Of a stretch of DNA of 15,210 bases, positions 7,348 to 13,637 are shown one piece after another. A model generated the notes under the pieces. It was not told the DNA's origin and did not search any database. It was given only the letters and a program-made list of their open reading frames with translations. How positions within the stretch are numbered: position 1 is the first letter of the stretch; the number at the start of each line of letters is the position of its first letter. The stretch comes from Hyphomonas sp. GTDB taxonomy: Bacteria > Pseudomonadota > Alphaproteobacteria > Caulobacterales > Hyphomonadaceae. The position numbers and the translations under genes are program-made. The DNA is taken from NCBI GenBank assembly GCA_024743015.1, contig JANSXJ010000053.1, forward strand, positions 1 to 15,210. The letters are read 5' to 3'.

Positions 7348-8034
7348 GGCTATCAACCTTACCCAGGTGATCTGCAGAATGCAGACTTTGTGGCAAAGCA
7401 TAACGAGCCATCGGCCCGGCACGTGAGCAATTTGCTGAAACGTCTGACGGACATCGCGGTGTCGTTGTTCGCAGGCCTGTTCCTGCTGCCGGTTCTGATC
7501 CCGATCGCGATTGTCACGCGCCTGTCTGATGGGGGCCCAATCCTTTTTAGTCAGAAACGCATTGGCCGTGATGGCAAAGAGTTCAAACTCTATAAGTTCC
7601 GGTCAATGGTTCCTGATGCTGCTGAACGCCTCGACCATCTGCTGGAAACAGACCCTGCGGCCCGGGCTGAATGGGAAGCCACCCAAAAACTCGAAAACGA
7701 TCCCCGTATTACTCCGTTTGGCAATTTTCTACGAAAGTCATCGCTTGATGAACTGCCGCAGATCCTGAACATCCTTCAGGGGCATATGTCTGTGGTTGGT
7801 CCGCGTCCGATTACAAAGAGTGAGACGGAAAAGTATGGCGAGTATTTCGGGCATTATTGCTCGGTGCGCCCGGGGCTGACCGGTTTGTGGCAGGTGAGCG
7901 GACGCAGCGATACCAGCTACGAGACCCGCGTGGCGCTTGATGTCGAATATGTCAAAGCACACTCGTTCTTCCTGGACATCAAGATCCTGTTGATGACGAT
8001 CCCGGCAGTGCTTCGGCGCGCCGGAGCGCGCTAG
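7348..8034 (+). CDS. Phosphoglycosyl transferase (bacterial sugar transferase) initiating polysaccharide synthesis
   Basis: Inner-membrane enzyme that transfers a sugar-1-phosphate from a nucleotide sugar to undecaprenyl phosphate, the first step of a Wzy-dependent polysaccharide. From this start it has 228 residues, matching the minimal PglC-like catalytic unit rather than the large WbaP/PssY form. One membrane hairpin lies at about 33-57. Family motifs follow: FSQKRIGRDGKEFKLYKFRSM, DPRITPFGNFLRKSSLDELPQ (catalytic Asp-Glu dyad), MSVVGPRP, RPGLTGLWQVSGRS and LDVEYV...FFLDIKILL. ATG 7177 would add 57 residues with atypical AT-rich codons. ATG 7348 has GGGA six bases upstream and sits where codon bias becomes normal, so it is preferred. 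The sugar is not predictable. The small membrane protein and the polymerase follow on the same strand. Confidence 0.93.
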   Translation, partial: GYQPYPGDLQNADFVAKHNEPSARHVSNLLKRLTDIAVSLFAGLFLLPVLIPIAIVTRLSDGGPILFSQKRIGRDGKEFKLYKFRSMVPDAAERLDHLLETDPAARAEWEATQKLENDPRITPFGNFLRKSSLDELPQILNILQGHMSVVGPRPITKSETEKYGEYFGHYCSVRPGLTGLWQVSGRSDTSYETRVALDVEYVKAHSFFLDIKILLMTIPAVLRRAGAR

Positions 8035-8138
8035 CGTTCTGATCGAATCTTCCGGTCTCTTTTAAGGACTGATCAATAAAGCCAATCTAAGGTCATTCTC
8101 GAACGCGGCTGCCCGCATTGCATCGTGACGAGATCTAT

Positions 8139-8327
8139 ATGACCTATGTGACCGGACATACAAATATCAGCGCTACGACCATGGATCTGTCAGCGCCGAC
8201 GATGGGCTCGTTCCGGGAAACAGCGCGTCCGGTCACGAATCAGAAATGGCCACTCTGGTGGACCATTCTCGGTGTCACCGTCTTCTGCGCCACATTCTGG
8301 ACTGCTTTTTTCAGCATCCTCTTCTAA
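8139..8327 (+). CDS. Small single-span membrane protein, unknown function
   Basis: I do not recognise this protein. The 62 residues comprise a polar Thr/Ser-rich N-terminal half, then QKWPLWW and one hydrophobic helix of about 20 residues (TILGVTVFCATFWTAFFSIL) running to the C-terminus. This is the layout of a tail-anchored or N-in single-span protein. A TTG 21 bases upstream (8118) is in frame, but ATG 8139 is preferred; only a weak GACGAG ribosome site precedes it. It lies between the phosphoglycosyl transferase (104 bases) and the polymerase (151 bases) on the same strand, so it may be an accessory of one of them. Its coding status rests on the coherent membrane helix and its position. 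Confidence 0.6.
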   Translation: MTYVTGHTNISATTMDLSAPTMGSFRETARPVTNQKWPLWWTILGVTVFCATFWTAFFSILF

Positions 8328-8341
8328 TGCAGCTCTGCATT
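8326..8341. repeat. Perfect inverted repeat after the small membrane protein
   Basis: AATGCAG-CT-CTGCATT overlaps the TAA stop of the small ORF. In RNA it would fold as a five-base stem with a six-base loop. It has no T-run after it, so a terminator is not supported; it may be a small RNA structure or operator. Confidence 0.35.
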
Positions 8342-8407
8342 GGTATGATCGGTGCATAAACATAGACAGACAAGGTTAACCCCGAACATTTCCGTCGGCG
8401 CGAACAC

Positions 8408-8428
8408 CCATTCGCACACGCCGAATGG
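8408..8428 (+). repeat. Hairpin in the leader of the polymerase gene
   Basis: CCATTCG, seven-base loop, CGAATGG: a perfect seven-base stem about 50 bases upstream of the polymerase start. No T-tract follows. It could be a transcript-processing or control element within the 151-base gap 8328-8478, which otherwise holds nothing recognised. Confidence 0.4.
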
Positions 8429-8478
8429 TTCGTTCGGCACGTTATGGATGCGCGAAACCGCAGGCGAAGAGATCGAGT

Positions 8479-9735
8479 ATGCAATCTGAACAGCTCATCG
8501 CGCGCGTCTATGAGCGCTTTCCAGGCGGGAAGCTCTACGAGCAGGCGCTTCTGGTCATCTGGTTTCTGGTCATCGGGCTTCCTCTGGATGGCATGACGCC
8601 TTTCAGATACCTGTTTATCCTGTACTTTCTATCCTTCTTTCTATTCGACTCTCGCAACGTTCTGATCGGTGTAGCCAAGGCCTGGTGGCTCTTGCCGTTC
8701 CAGCTTGTCGCCCTCCTTTCCGTCTTCTGGTCGCCTTACGCTTCCGAGGCGTTCCGGAGCTCGCTTCTGATGATCCTGGCCGTAATCGTCGTGATCGTCG
8801 TTGCCGCCAAGTATACGCCGCAGCAAATCATCCGCTGCCTGATGATTGCGCTTGCTTGTGTGGCAGCCTTTATCATCGTTCAGCCCATTCCGATTGCGGT
8901 TGGCGCAGGGTTTGGCAGTAAAAACTATGCCGCTCAATTCATGCTGATGGGGTTCATCCTGGCCGCGACGATCGCCTTGAATCCAAAAGAGCAGACACCG
9001 CTGCGTCTGTTCGGCGTGCTGATGATACCGATCTTCTCATTTCTAGTCGTAAGCGCCAACTCAACGACATCGCTCCTAATGCTGATCGCCAGTGCAGGAT
9101 TGGTTATCGGCATGCGGTTATTCTTTATCGACAGTCAGAAAGTCCGACACCTGTCGGCGCTTCTGGTCGTCCTTGGATTACTGCTGACCATGATCGTGCT
9201 CTACTCTGTGATCGCCTTTGTCGACCAGCAGGTGGTTGATAGTTTTCTCGGGATGTTCGGCAAAGATTCAACGTTTACCGGTCGCACGGCATTATGGGAC
9301 GAGGCCGCAAATCAGATCGGTATGCGACCCTATCTGGGGGTCGGCCTTGATGGTTTCTGGCAATACGATGTCGGCTCGGCGCAGACGCTCAATATAAACG
9401 ACCATAAACCGATCGGAACCCGGCTGACCTTTCACAACGTTCACCTGGAGATTATGGTGCACTTGGGGATCATCGGGTACAGCGCTTTCCTTGTGGCGGT
9501 CATTCCTGTGCTTTGGTTTTCATTCAAGCATCTTATCACGCGTCACGACATGCCATCAGTTGCCTTTTGCGCGGTAATCGCGATTGGCGCGATCACGTCG
9601 TTCACAGAATCCTGGCTGTGGTCTGGCTTCAACGTCCAGTCGTTCCTCGTATTCGTAAGCGGGGCAGTCTATGCGCGCGGGACGAGACGCCGCCATGTCG
9701 GCAACATGATCTCGCGAGACGCAGTTCCCGCCTGA
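8479..9735 (+). CDS. Wzy/O-antigen-ligase-like polysaccharide polymerase
   Basis: Polytopic inner-membrane protein of the O-antigen ligase/polymerase superfamily (PF04932 type), which joins lipid-linked repeat units in the periplasm or ligates a glycan to an acceptor. The 418-residue protein has about ten to twelve hydrophobic segments across its length. GSKNYAAQFML lies in the central part. The characteristic large periplasmic loop contains FTGRTALWDEA, MRPYLGVGLDGFW and FHNVHLEIMVHLGIIGY, the last giving the conserved His-Glu region. The frame opens at ATG 8425, but ATG 8479 with GAAGAGATCGAG just upstream begins more naturally. Its neighbours, an initiating transferase and an OPX export lipoprotein, favour a capsule/exopolysaccharide/holdfast polymerase over an LPS O-antigen ligase. 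The distinction is inference. A strong terminator follows 55 bases later. Confidence 0.88.
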   Translation: MQSEQLIARVYERFPGGKLYEQALLVIWFLVIGLPLDGMTPFRYLFILYFLSFFLFDSRNVLIGVAKAWWLLPFQLVALLSVFWSPYASEAFRSSLLMILAVIVVIVVAAKYTPQQIIRCLMIALACVAAFIIVQPIPIAVGAGFGSKNYAAQFMLMGFILAATIALNPKEQTPLRLFGVLMIPIFSFLVVSANSTTSLLMLIASAGLVIGMRLFFIDSQKVRHLSALLVVLGLLLTMIVLYSVIAFVDQQVVDSFLGMFGKDSTFTGRTALWDEAANQIGMRPYLGVGLDGFWQYDVGSAQTLNINDHKPIGTRLTFHNVHLEIMVHLGIIGYSAFLVAVIPVLWFSFKHLITRHDMPSVAFCAVIAIGAITSFTESWLWSGFNVQSFLVFVSGAVYARGTRRRHVGNMISRDAVPA

Positions 9736-9790
9736 GGACTGTGCGAGGCGGAACAGGCCCATCTTCAAGAAACACTCTGATGGATACAAA

Positions 9791-9829
9791 GAAGCACATG
9801 GGGTGGATGTCCCCATGTGCTTCGTTTTT
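9791..9829 (+). terminator. Strong rho-independent terminator after the polymerase gene
   Basis: A perfect 13-base stem, GAAGCACATGGGG with CCCCATGTGCTTC, encloses a seven-base loop and is followed by G and TTTTT. It ends the plus-strand polysaccharide arm. On the minus strand the stem is followed by only TTTG, so termination of the converging barrel gene (stop at 9888) is possible but weaker. Confidence 0.92.
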
Positions 9830-9887
9830 CCGGGTTTTACTGCAGGCGCGATGCTTGCGGTTTTACGTCTGGATCGCGGCTCAGCGC

Positions 9888-11174
9888 TTAAGGGAAGAAC
9901 CGAATAGCGATTGAGAACGTGTGGTCGTCGAACGGATTGACCGTCGAGTCCTGGGAGGCATACGTATACCCCCCGCGAATTTGAACGTTCGGATTGAGCT
10001 TCCAGTTAGCGCCGACATTGAACACGGTCAGGTCGTCTTCGCGGTTCGATGGGTTGAACTCTCGGTTCTCGAACGAGATCCGGCTTGTCAGCACCAGTGT
10101 TCGGAGCAACTCATGATCCAGTCCGACCCCATAACGGGTGACTTCAACGTTGGCGTCAGCCGTGTTCCCGGCATCGGACACACTCTGGGACGCGAACACG
10201 TTCGCTGTGGTCAGCTCTGTTGGAAACCATTGCACCGAGGCGTTCAGGCCAGTGCGCTCAATATCCTCAAGAGTCGGATCTTCCGGATCGAAGTCCTGGA
10301 ATTGCCCAGTGACTTGACCGCGCAGATTGACGGGAAGCTCGAAGTTTACGCCGGCGCGATAGGTGATCCCCGAAATATCACGGTTGGAGGCGGGGTCGGT
10401 ATAGTCGCGATCCACGCTGGTAATGCCGCCAACAATGGCCCAATCGCGCGTGATGGCGTACTGGGCGTCCGCGGAGATTGTCACCGCTTCCTGATCTCGC
10501 AAGTCCTGAGAGAATGGGACGCCAGGTACGTCGGAGTAATCGCGTTCTGTAACGCCAATCCGGCCCCGTAGGCGCAAGCGATCCGTGGCGTAGAGCGCAT
10601 TTGCTTCTGCGCCCGTGGTGTCGAACTCGACGCGTTCAGCTGCGGTTGCACCGGTCTGGCCGCCAATGCTGAGGCGGCTTTCGCGTTGATTTTGATGCGT
10701 GACTGATCCGGCCACCGCGAAATTGGAAGCGACATCTACTTGGCCAAATCCGCGCACGCCATATTCGGTTGCGCTTTGATTGCCGAGATCCAGATACTCT
10801 TCATGACGCACCGATGCATCGAAACCGATGCGATGACGCGACCATGTAGATGCAGCCGAAATTGACGGCTGGATCGCCAAGACCGTATCCGACGTCTCGT
10901 TCACATCTGTCAGAAAAACGTTGCTCGTGGAGACCGCGCTGACCAGGAGAATGGGGCGGGCCTCAAACGCGCCCAAACGGACCGGAACCGGATCGATGCC
11001 CGGATAGGAGTGCGCGTTTGCAGCTGTATAGCGATTGCGGACAAAAAATGCACCCGCATCCGGCGCCGAAACGGTAGCACCGCTGTAATAGCTACGATCT
11101 GCGACTTGAGCGAACGCATATGTCGAACTGCTAAGCATAAGGGCCGCGATTGCGGCGGACGTATATTTCGACAT
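9888..11174 (-). CDS. Outer-membrane beta-barrel protein (BBP2-like), polysaccharide locus
   Basis: Predicted outer-membrane barrel of 428 residues. A Sec signal peptide (SKYTSAAIAALMLSSSTYAFA) with a likely cut after AFA (residue 22) starts the protein. The mature part is an alternating pattern of amphipathic strands with Arg/Asp-rich turns (for example FGQVDVASNFAVAGSVTH, ADAQYAITRDWAIVGGI, VNFELPVNLRGQVTGQF). It ends in FSIAIRFFP, a near-C-terminal aromatic as in barrel insertion signals. Length and style fit the putative beta-barrel porin 2 family found in exopolysaccharide loci. An AAGGGG ribosome site ten bases upstream of ATG 11174 favours this start over ATG 11228. It follows the OPX lipoprotein on the same strand by 72 bases, so it is a candidate outer-membrane pore for the exported glycan. 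Confidence 0.85.
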   Translation of the reverse strand: MSKYTSAAIAALMLSSSTYAFAQVADRSYYSGATVSAPDAGAFFVRNRYTAANAHSYPGIDPVPVRLGAFEARPILLVSAVSTSNVFLTDVNETSDTVLAIQPSISAASTWSRHRIGFDASVRHEEYLDLGNQSATEYGVRGFGQVDVASNFAVAGSVTHQNQRESRLSIGGQTGATAAERVEFDTTGAEANALYATDRLRLRGRIGVTERDYSDVPGVPFSQDLRDQEAVTISADAQYAITRDWAIVGGITSVDRDYTDPASNRDISGITYRAGVNFELPVNLRGQVTGQFQDFDPEDPTLEDIERTGLNASVQWFPTELTTANVFASQSVSDAGNTADANVEVTRYGVGLDHELLRTLVLTSRISFENREFNPSNREDDLTVFNVGANWKLNPNVQIRGGYTYASQDSTVNPFDDHTFSIAIRFFP

Positions 11175-11184
11175 TGGTTTTCTA

Positions 11185-11190
11185 CCCCTT
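11185..11190 (-). promoter_or_regulatory. Ribosome binding site deciding the barrel-protein start
   Basis: AAGGGG on the minus strand, ten bases before ATG 11174, which begins a normal signal peptide. The longer start at 11228 would place 18 non-signal residues in front of it. Confidence 0.6.
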
Positions 11191-11192
11191 TG

Positions 11193-11215
11193 ACCAAACT
11201 TAAGGGTGATTTGGT
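11193..11215 (-). repeat. Inverted repeat just upstream of the barrel RBS
   Basis: Arms ACCAAA and TTTGGT separated by 11 bases, ending two bases before the ribosome site. As RNA it gives a six-base hairpin between the OPX and barrel genes. It is short enough to be chance, but a processing or translation-control role is possible. Confidence 0.3.
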
Positions 11216-11246
11216 TTGACGCGCCCACCCCCGAAAGCGTGTGTGT

Positions 11247-11843
11247 TTAGAAGAAGCGCTCCAGGACACGGATGGTGTCGCCGGGTTGGACATATGTTGT
11301 CGGGGTCAGTTCGACCCGCCGCTCTTCGGTATCATTAAAGCTCTTGATTGCGATGACCTTGCGGTTGGCTCGGTGTGAAAAGCCGCCAGCGGTTGCGATC
11401 GCATTCAGCACCGTGAGGCGGTTGGTATACGGATATTCTCCAGCGCGGCTCACCTCGCCGAGAATGTAAAACGGACGGAAGGTCATGATTTCCGCTGTGA
11501 CACGAGGAGATTTCAGGAAGCCTTCGCTGAGGCGTTGTTCGGTAATACGCTGGAACTCGGTAACAGTCAGGCCAGCGGCTTCAATGTCGCCAATCAGCGG
11601 AAATGAAATCGTGCCATTGGATGCAACCGTATATTGGTTGGAAAGGTCATCATGGCCAAACACGGTGACGCGAAGCTGATCGGCCGGGCCGAGGCGATAA
11701 TCGCCGTCATAGGCCGCGTTGACTGGCGCGTCTGGTGTTCCTGAGGGTGCCTGTGTTGTCACAGTCGATTGGCAGGCCGTCGCGAGGCCAAGGCACAGCG
11801 CACAAAAGATTAACTGGATGATGCCCTTCAACTCTCTGGTCAT
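11247..11843 (-). CDS. Short Wza-like (OPX) polysaccharide export lipoprotein
   Basis: Outer-membrane polysaccharide export protein of 198 residues. A signal peptide with lipobox-like ATAC (Cys24) precedes a Poly_export domain at about 46-122 (YRLGPADQLRVTVFGHDDLS, GTISFPLIGDIEAAGLT), then one SLBB domain at about 124-195 (FYILGEVSRAGEYPYT, TVLNAIATAGGFSHRAN, VQPGDTIRVLERFF). It ends right after the SLBB domain, so it lacks the further SLBB repeat and the C-terminal membrane-spanning helix of E. coli Wza (about 380 residues). It therefore cannot form the outer-membrane pore alone by that mechanism. GGGAGG seven bases upstream (11851-11856) is an excellent ribosome site inside the end of the phosphatase gene. 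The start overlaps that gene's stop as TAATG, indicating translational coupling. Confidence 0.93.
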   Translation of the reverse strand: MTRELKGIIQLIFCALCLGLATACQSTVTTQAPSGTPDAPVNAAYDGDYRLGPADQLRVTVFGHDDLSNQYTVASNGTISFPLIGDIEAAGLTVTEFQRITEQRLSEGFLKSPRVTAEIMTFRPFYILGEVSRAGEYPYTNRLTVLNAIATAGGFSHRANRKVIAIKSFNDTEERRVELTPTTYVQPGDTIRVLERFF

Positions 11844-12787
11844 TATGAGGCCTCCCGTGCCTGGAATTGGTTGGTTAAAAAGGACATTTTATCGCCTTCG
11901 ATTTTAACTGCCGTCAGTCTGCCTGTAAAGTAAGCGCCTGTGTCGACATTGACGCGCCGATGGTCGGAATAAGGCGCATTTACGGGCGAATGACCGTGCA
12001 CGATGAACAGGTCTTCCTTGTCCTTCGCGTTCAAAAACTCATCACGGATCCACATTCGATCTTCGTCCGTCTGTTGTTCATAGGGAATACCGGGTTTCAC
12101 ACCGGCATGAACAAACCCATAAGGTCCAATCTTGTGGCTGACGACCAGCTTCTCGAGAAATTGGACGTGTTGATCGGGAATGGTCTGCACGAGTTCTTTC
12201 TGAATCTCCTGCCATTCGTCCACGGCGTTTACCGATTTGGGTGGAGAAATGCCGTAGGAGATGAGCGTTTCACGGCCACCAAAATTGGCCCAGTCCGGAC
12301 CGATCTTGTGATCCTGCAGAAAGCGCAGCATGGCCTGCTCGTGATTGCCTTTCAGGAATACGGTTTCGAACGTATCGTCACGACCCAGCTCGATCAGGGT
12401 GCTGAGCACTTCGCGAGACTGGAATCCTCGATCAATATAGTCGCCCAGAAAGACCAGATGCGGACGGTTGGGGCTGGAGCGGCTATCGTCGACGATGACG
12501 TCGATGAGGGCGTGCAGCAAATCCGCCCGGCCATGAACGTCGCCAATGGCATAGACCGGTGACTCGATCGGAAGTTCCGGAGCGTGGATGATGCTGTTTT
12601 CAAAATGGTGATGCGCGCGAATGGCGGTGTCGCGGCGGTTCACATCGCTCAGGCGTTGAAACCGCGCTGAGGTCTGCGCAGGTTCAGTCGTGCTTGTCAC
12701 ACCGCCTGCACCCCTGCCAGGCAGGGCTGGAAGCGCCGCAAAAAGCCTCGCGAAAAACCCCGTCAATTTATCAAACAGATAGGTCAT
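11843..12787 (-). CDS. PPP-family serine/threonine-type metallophosphatase
   Basis: Calcineurin-like phosphoesterase of 314 residues. The PPP signature motifs are GDVHG (82-86), GDYIDRG (115-121), GNHE (147-150), HAG (227-229) and HGHSPV (264-269), supplying ligands of a two-metal centre. Such proteins include bacterial PrpA/ApaH-like enzymes that dephosphorylate proteins or cleave dinucleoside polyphosphates. The substrate is unknown. About 75 residues precede the catalytic domain. The first 24 (MTYLFDKLTGFFARLFAALP) look like an amphipathic, aromatic helix that could bind the membrane. The frame opens at ATG 12865, but AGAG six bases before ATG 12787 supports this start. It heads an operon with the OPX lipoprotein (TAATG overlap) and the beta-barrel, implying a role in control of polysaccharide export or synthesis. 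Confidence 0.9.
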   Translation of the reverse strand: MTYLFDKLTGFFARLFAALPALPGRGAGGVTSTTEPAQTSARFQRLSDVNRRDTAIRAHHHFENSIIHAPELPIESPVYAIGDVHGRADLLHALIDVIVDDSRSSPNRPHLVFLGDYIDRGFQSREVLSTLIELGRDDTFETVFLKGNHEQAMLRFLQDHKIGPDWANFGGRETLISYGISPPKSVNAVDEWQEIQKELVQTIPDQHVQFLEKLVVSHKIGPYGFVHAGVKPGIPYEQQTDEDRMWIRDEFLNAKDKEDLFIVHGHSPVNAPYSDHRRVNVDTGAYFTGRLTAVKIEGDKMSFLTNQFQAREAS

Positions 12788-12801
12788 GCATAACTCTAAT
12801 C

Positions 12802-12819
12802 TTTCGCACCGACGCGAAA
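12802..12819 (-). repeat. Leader hairpin before the phosphatase gene
   Basis: TTTCGC, six-base loop, GCGAAA. It lies three bases upstream of the AGAG ribosome-site region of the phosphatase gene, so folding in the mRNA could affect translation initiation. Short stem; moderate support. Confidence 0.4.
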
Positions 12820-12820
12820 A

Positions 12821-12832
12821 CCAATCGATTGG
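12821..12832. repeat. 12-base perfect palindrome in the operon leader
   Basis: CCAATCGATTGG is symmetric about its centre, directly beside the leader hairpin and downstream of the candidate promoter. It could be an operator for a dimeric regulator. The protein is unknown. Confidence 0.4.
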
Positions 12833-12867
12833 GTCTGAAAACCGTCCCCTGTGTCCCGTTTGCAAAT

Positions 12868-12896
12868 AATATACCAGATTTCTCGCCCCGAACTAA
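12868..12896 (-). promoter_or_regulatory. Candidate promoter of the phosphatase-OPX-barrel operon
   Basis: On the minus strand, TTAGTT (12896-12891, weak -35), a 17-base spacer and TATATT (12873-12868, good -10). Transcription would begin near 12861, giving a leader of about 75 bases. Pattern match only. Confidence 0.35.
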
Positions 12897-13080
12897 GTCG
12901 AGACGATGACAATTATTGAGAGGAAAGAAGAAAAAAATCAAATGCTTACGATTGCGCCACTTATGCGCGCTTTTTTTGCATCAGTTTTTTGTCCACAGGC
13001 CCGTCTATTTGGAGGGGGATTCCGACCTCGGGCCCGATAGAGAATGAAATTCGCCTATCACGCGAGCAGATAAATCAGAC

Positions 13081-13440
13081 TCACCCAGAAGACGAACGCT
13101 CGGCGATTTTCCGAGCGCCGCGACTAATGATCAGGTCAATCAGATCTGCCTGTGAAAGGCGCGCCATATCGGTCGTGCTGGCAAGGTTCACCTGCCGCGC
13201 CATCTTTTTCAGCTCAGCAGGCTTGAAGGCTTGGAACAGTTCACGAGCTTTCTCGGCGCCGTGTTGAGAGATCAACTCGAGCGGATTGACGATATCCACC
13301 ATATCGGATGCTTCGAAGCTCACACTGACCGGTAGGGCTTTTATGATCCGATAGGTCATTTCAGGATTTGCGGCGAGTTCCGACCTCAAGGCCCCAAGAA
13401 ATTTGTCGATCACTTCGAGCGGATCATGTTGGTCAGTCAT
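13081..13440 (-). CDS. Small helical hypothetical protein with SAP/Rho-N-like C-terminus
   Basis: I recognise this only as the type of short hypothetical protein found in related alphaproteobacteria. The 119 residues are largely helical and soluble, with no signal peptide. Residues 1-35 form a predicted helix pair (DPLEVIDKFLGALRSEL, TYRIIKALP), followed by a strand-like VSVSFEA and a helical region. Residues 76-112 (ELKKMARQVNL...LSQADLIDLIISRGARK) have the spacing of a SAP or Rho N-terminal-like helix-extended-helix module, which in other proteins binds nucleic acid. That likeness is by eye. A very good ribosome site, GAGGAAG, lies seven bases before the ATG, which supports real expression. 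It is divergent from the NDUFA9-like gene and stands alone. Confidence 0.82.
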   Translation of the reverse strand: MTDQHDPLEVIDKFLGALRSELAANPEMTYRIIKALPVSVSFEASDMVDIVNPLELISQHGAEKARELFQAFKPAELKKMARQVNLASTTDMARLSQADLIDLIISRGARKIAERSSSG

Positions 13441-13505
13441 CTTGTGGCTTCCTCGCAGTTTCCCGGTAGGTCTGGTCTGTAACAGGCCGACCTTACCAAT
13501 TTGAG

Positions 13506-13535
13506 ACCATAGTCAGTTCTGTGCCCGCATTTCAA
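13506..13535 (-). promoter_or_regulatory. Candidate promoter for the small helical protein gene
   Basis: On the minus strand, TTGAAA (13535-13530), an 18-base spacer and TATGGT (13511-13506) precede the gene by about 65 bases. Reasonable sigma-70-type pattern in the 197-base divergent gap; otherwise nothing notable is seen there. Confidence 0.35.
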
Positions 13536-13637
13536 TCTGCATTTGGGCAGCAAGTCACACCTGTTGAACATGGACTTTTGCCGAGGCTCATGATCAAACG
13601 CCGCCAGAAGATTTGAAACTGCGCTTTTCGGAGACGA

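Larger units (their letters stand above)
12788..13080. other. AT-rich intergenic region upstream of the phosphatase-OPX-barrel operon
   Basis: These 293 bases hold no supported gene. They contain the operon promoter candidate (12868-12896), two leader palindromes (12802-12832), poly-A and poly-T tracts (12931-12937, 12971-12977, 12985-12990) and a GGCCCG/CGGGCC inverted repeat around 13001-13034. No convincing terminator for the gene ending at 13081 is visible. Confidence 0.5.

Noticed and set aside
8118..8138. TTG start extending the small membrane protein by seven residues
   Set aside because: ATG 8139 is in frame, and nothing favours the rarer start codon.
9921..10571. 216-residue plus-strand frame opposite the barrel gene
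   Set aside because: The minus strand carries a full barrel protein with signal peptide; the opposite frame shows no recognisable domain.
12941..12977. GCGC stem followed by seven T residues as a plus-strand terminator
   Set aside because: The stem is only four bases, and no plus-strand gene lies upstream to be terminated.
12989..12997. TTGTCCACA, one mismatch from a DnaA box, in AT-rich DNA
   Set aside because: A single box without a cluster or origin-type neighbours is expected by chance; no replication origin is claimed.
12906..13040. 44-residue plus-strand frame (starts MTIIERKEEK) in the largest right-hand intergenic gap
   Set aside because: Weak ribosome site, AT-rich third positions and rare codons; its Arg-rich end falls on an inverted repeat. 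Not supportable as a gene without homologues or expression data.
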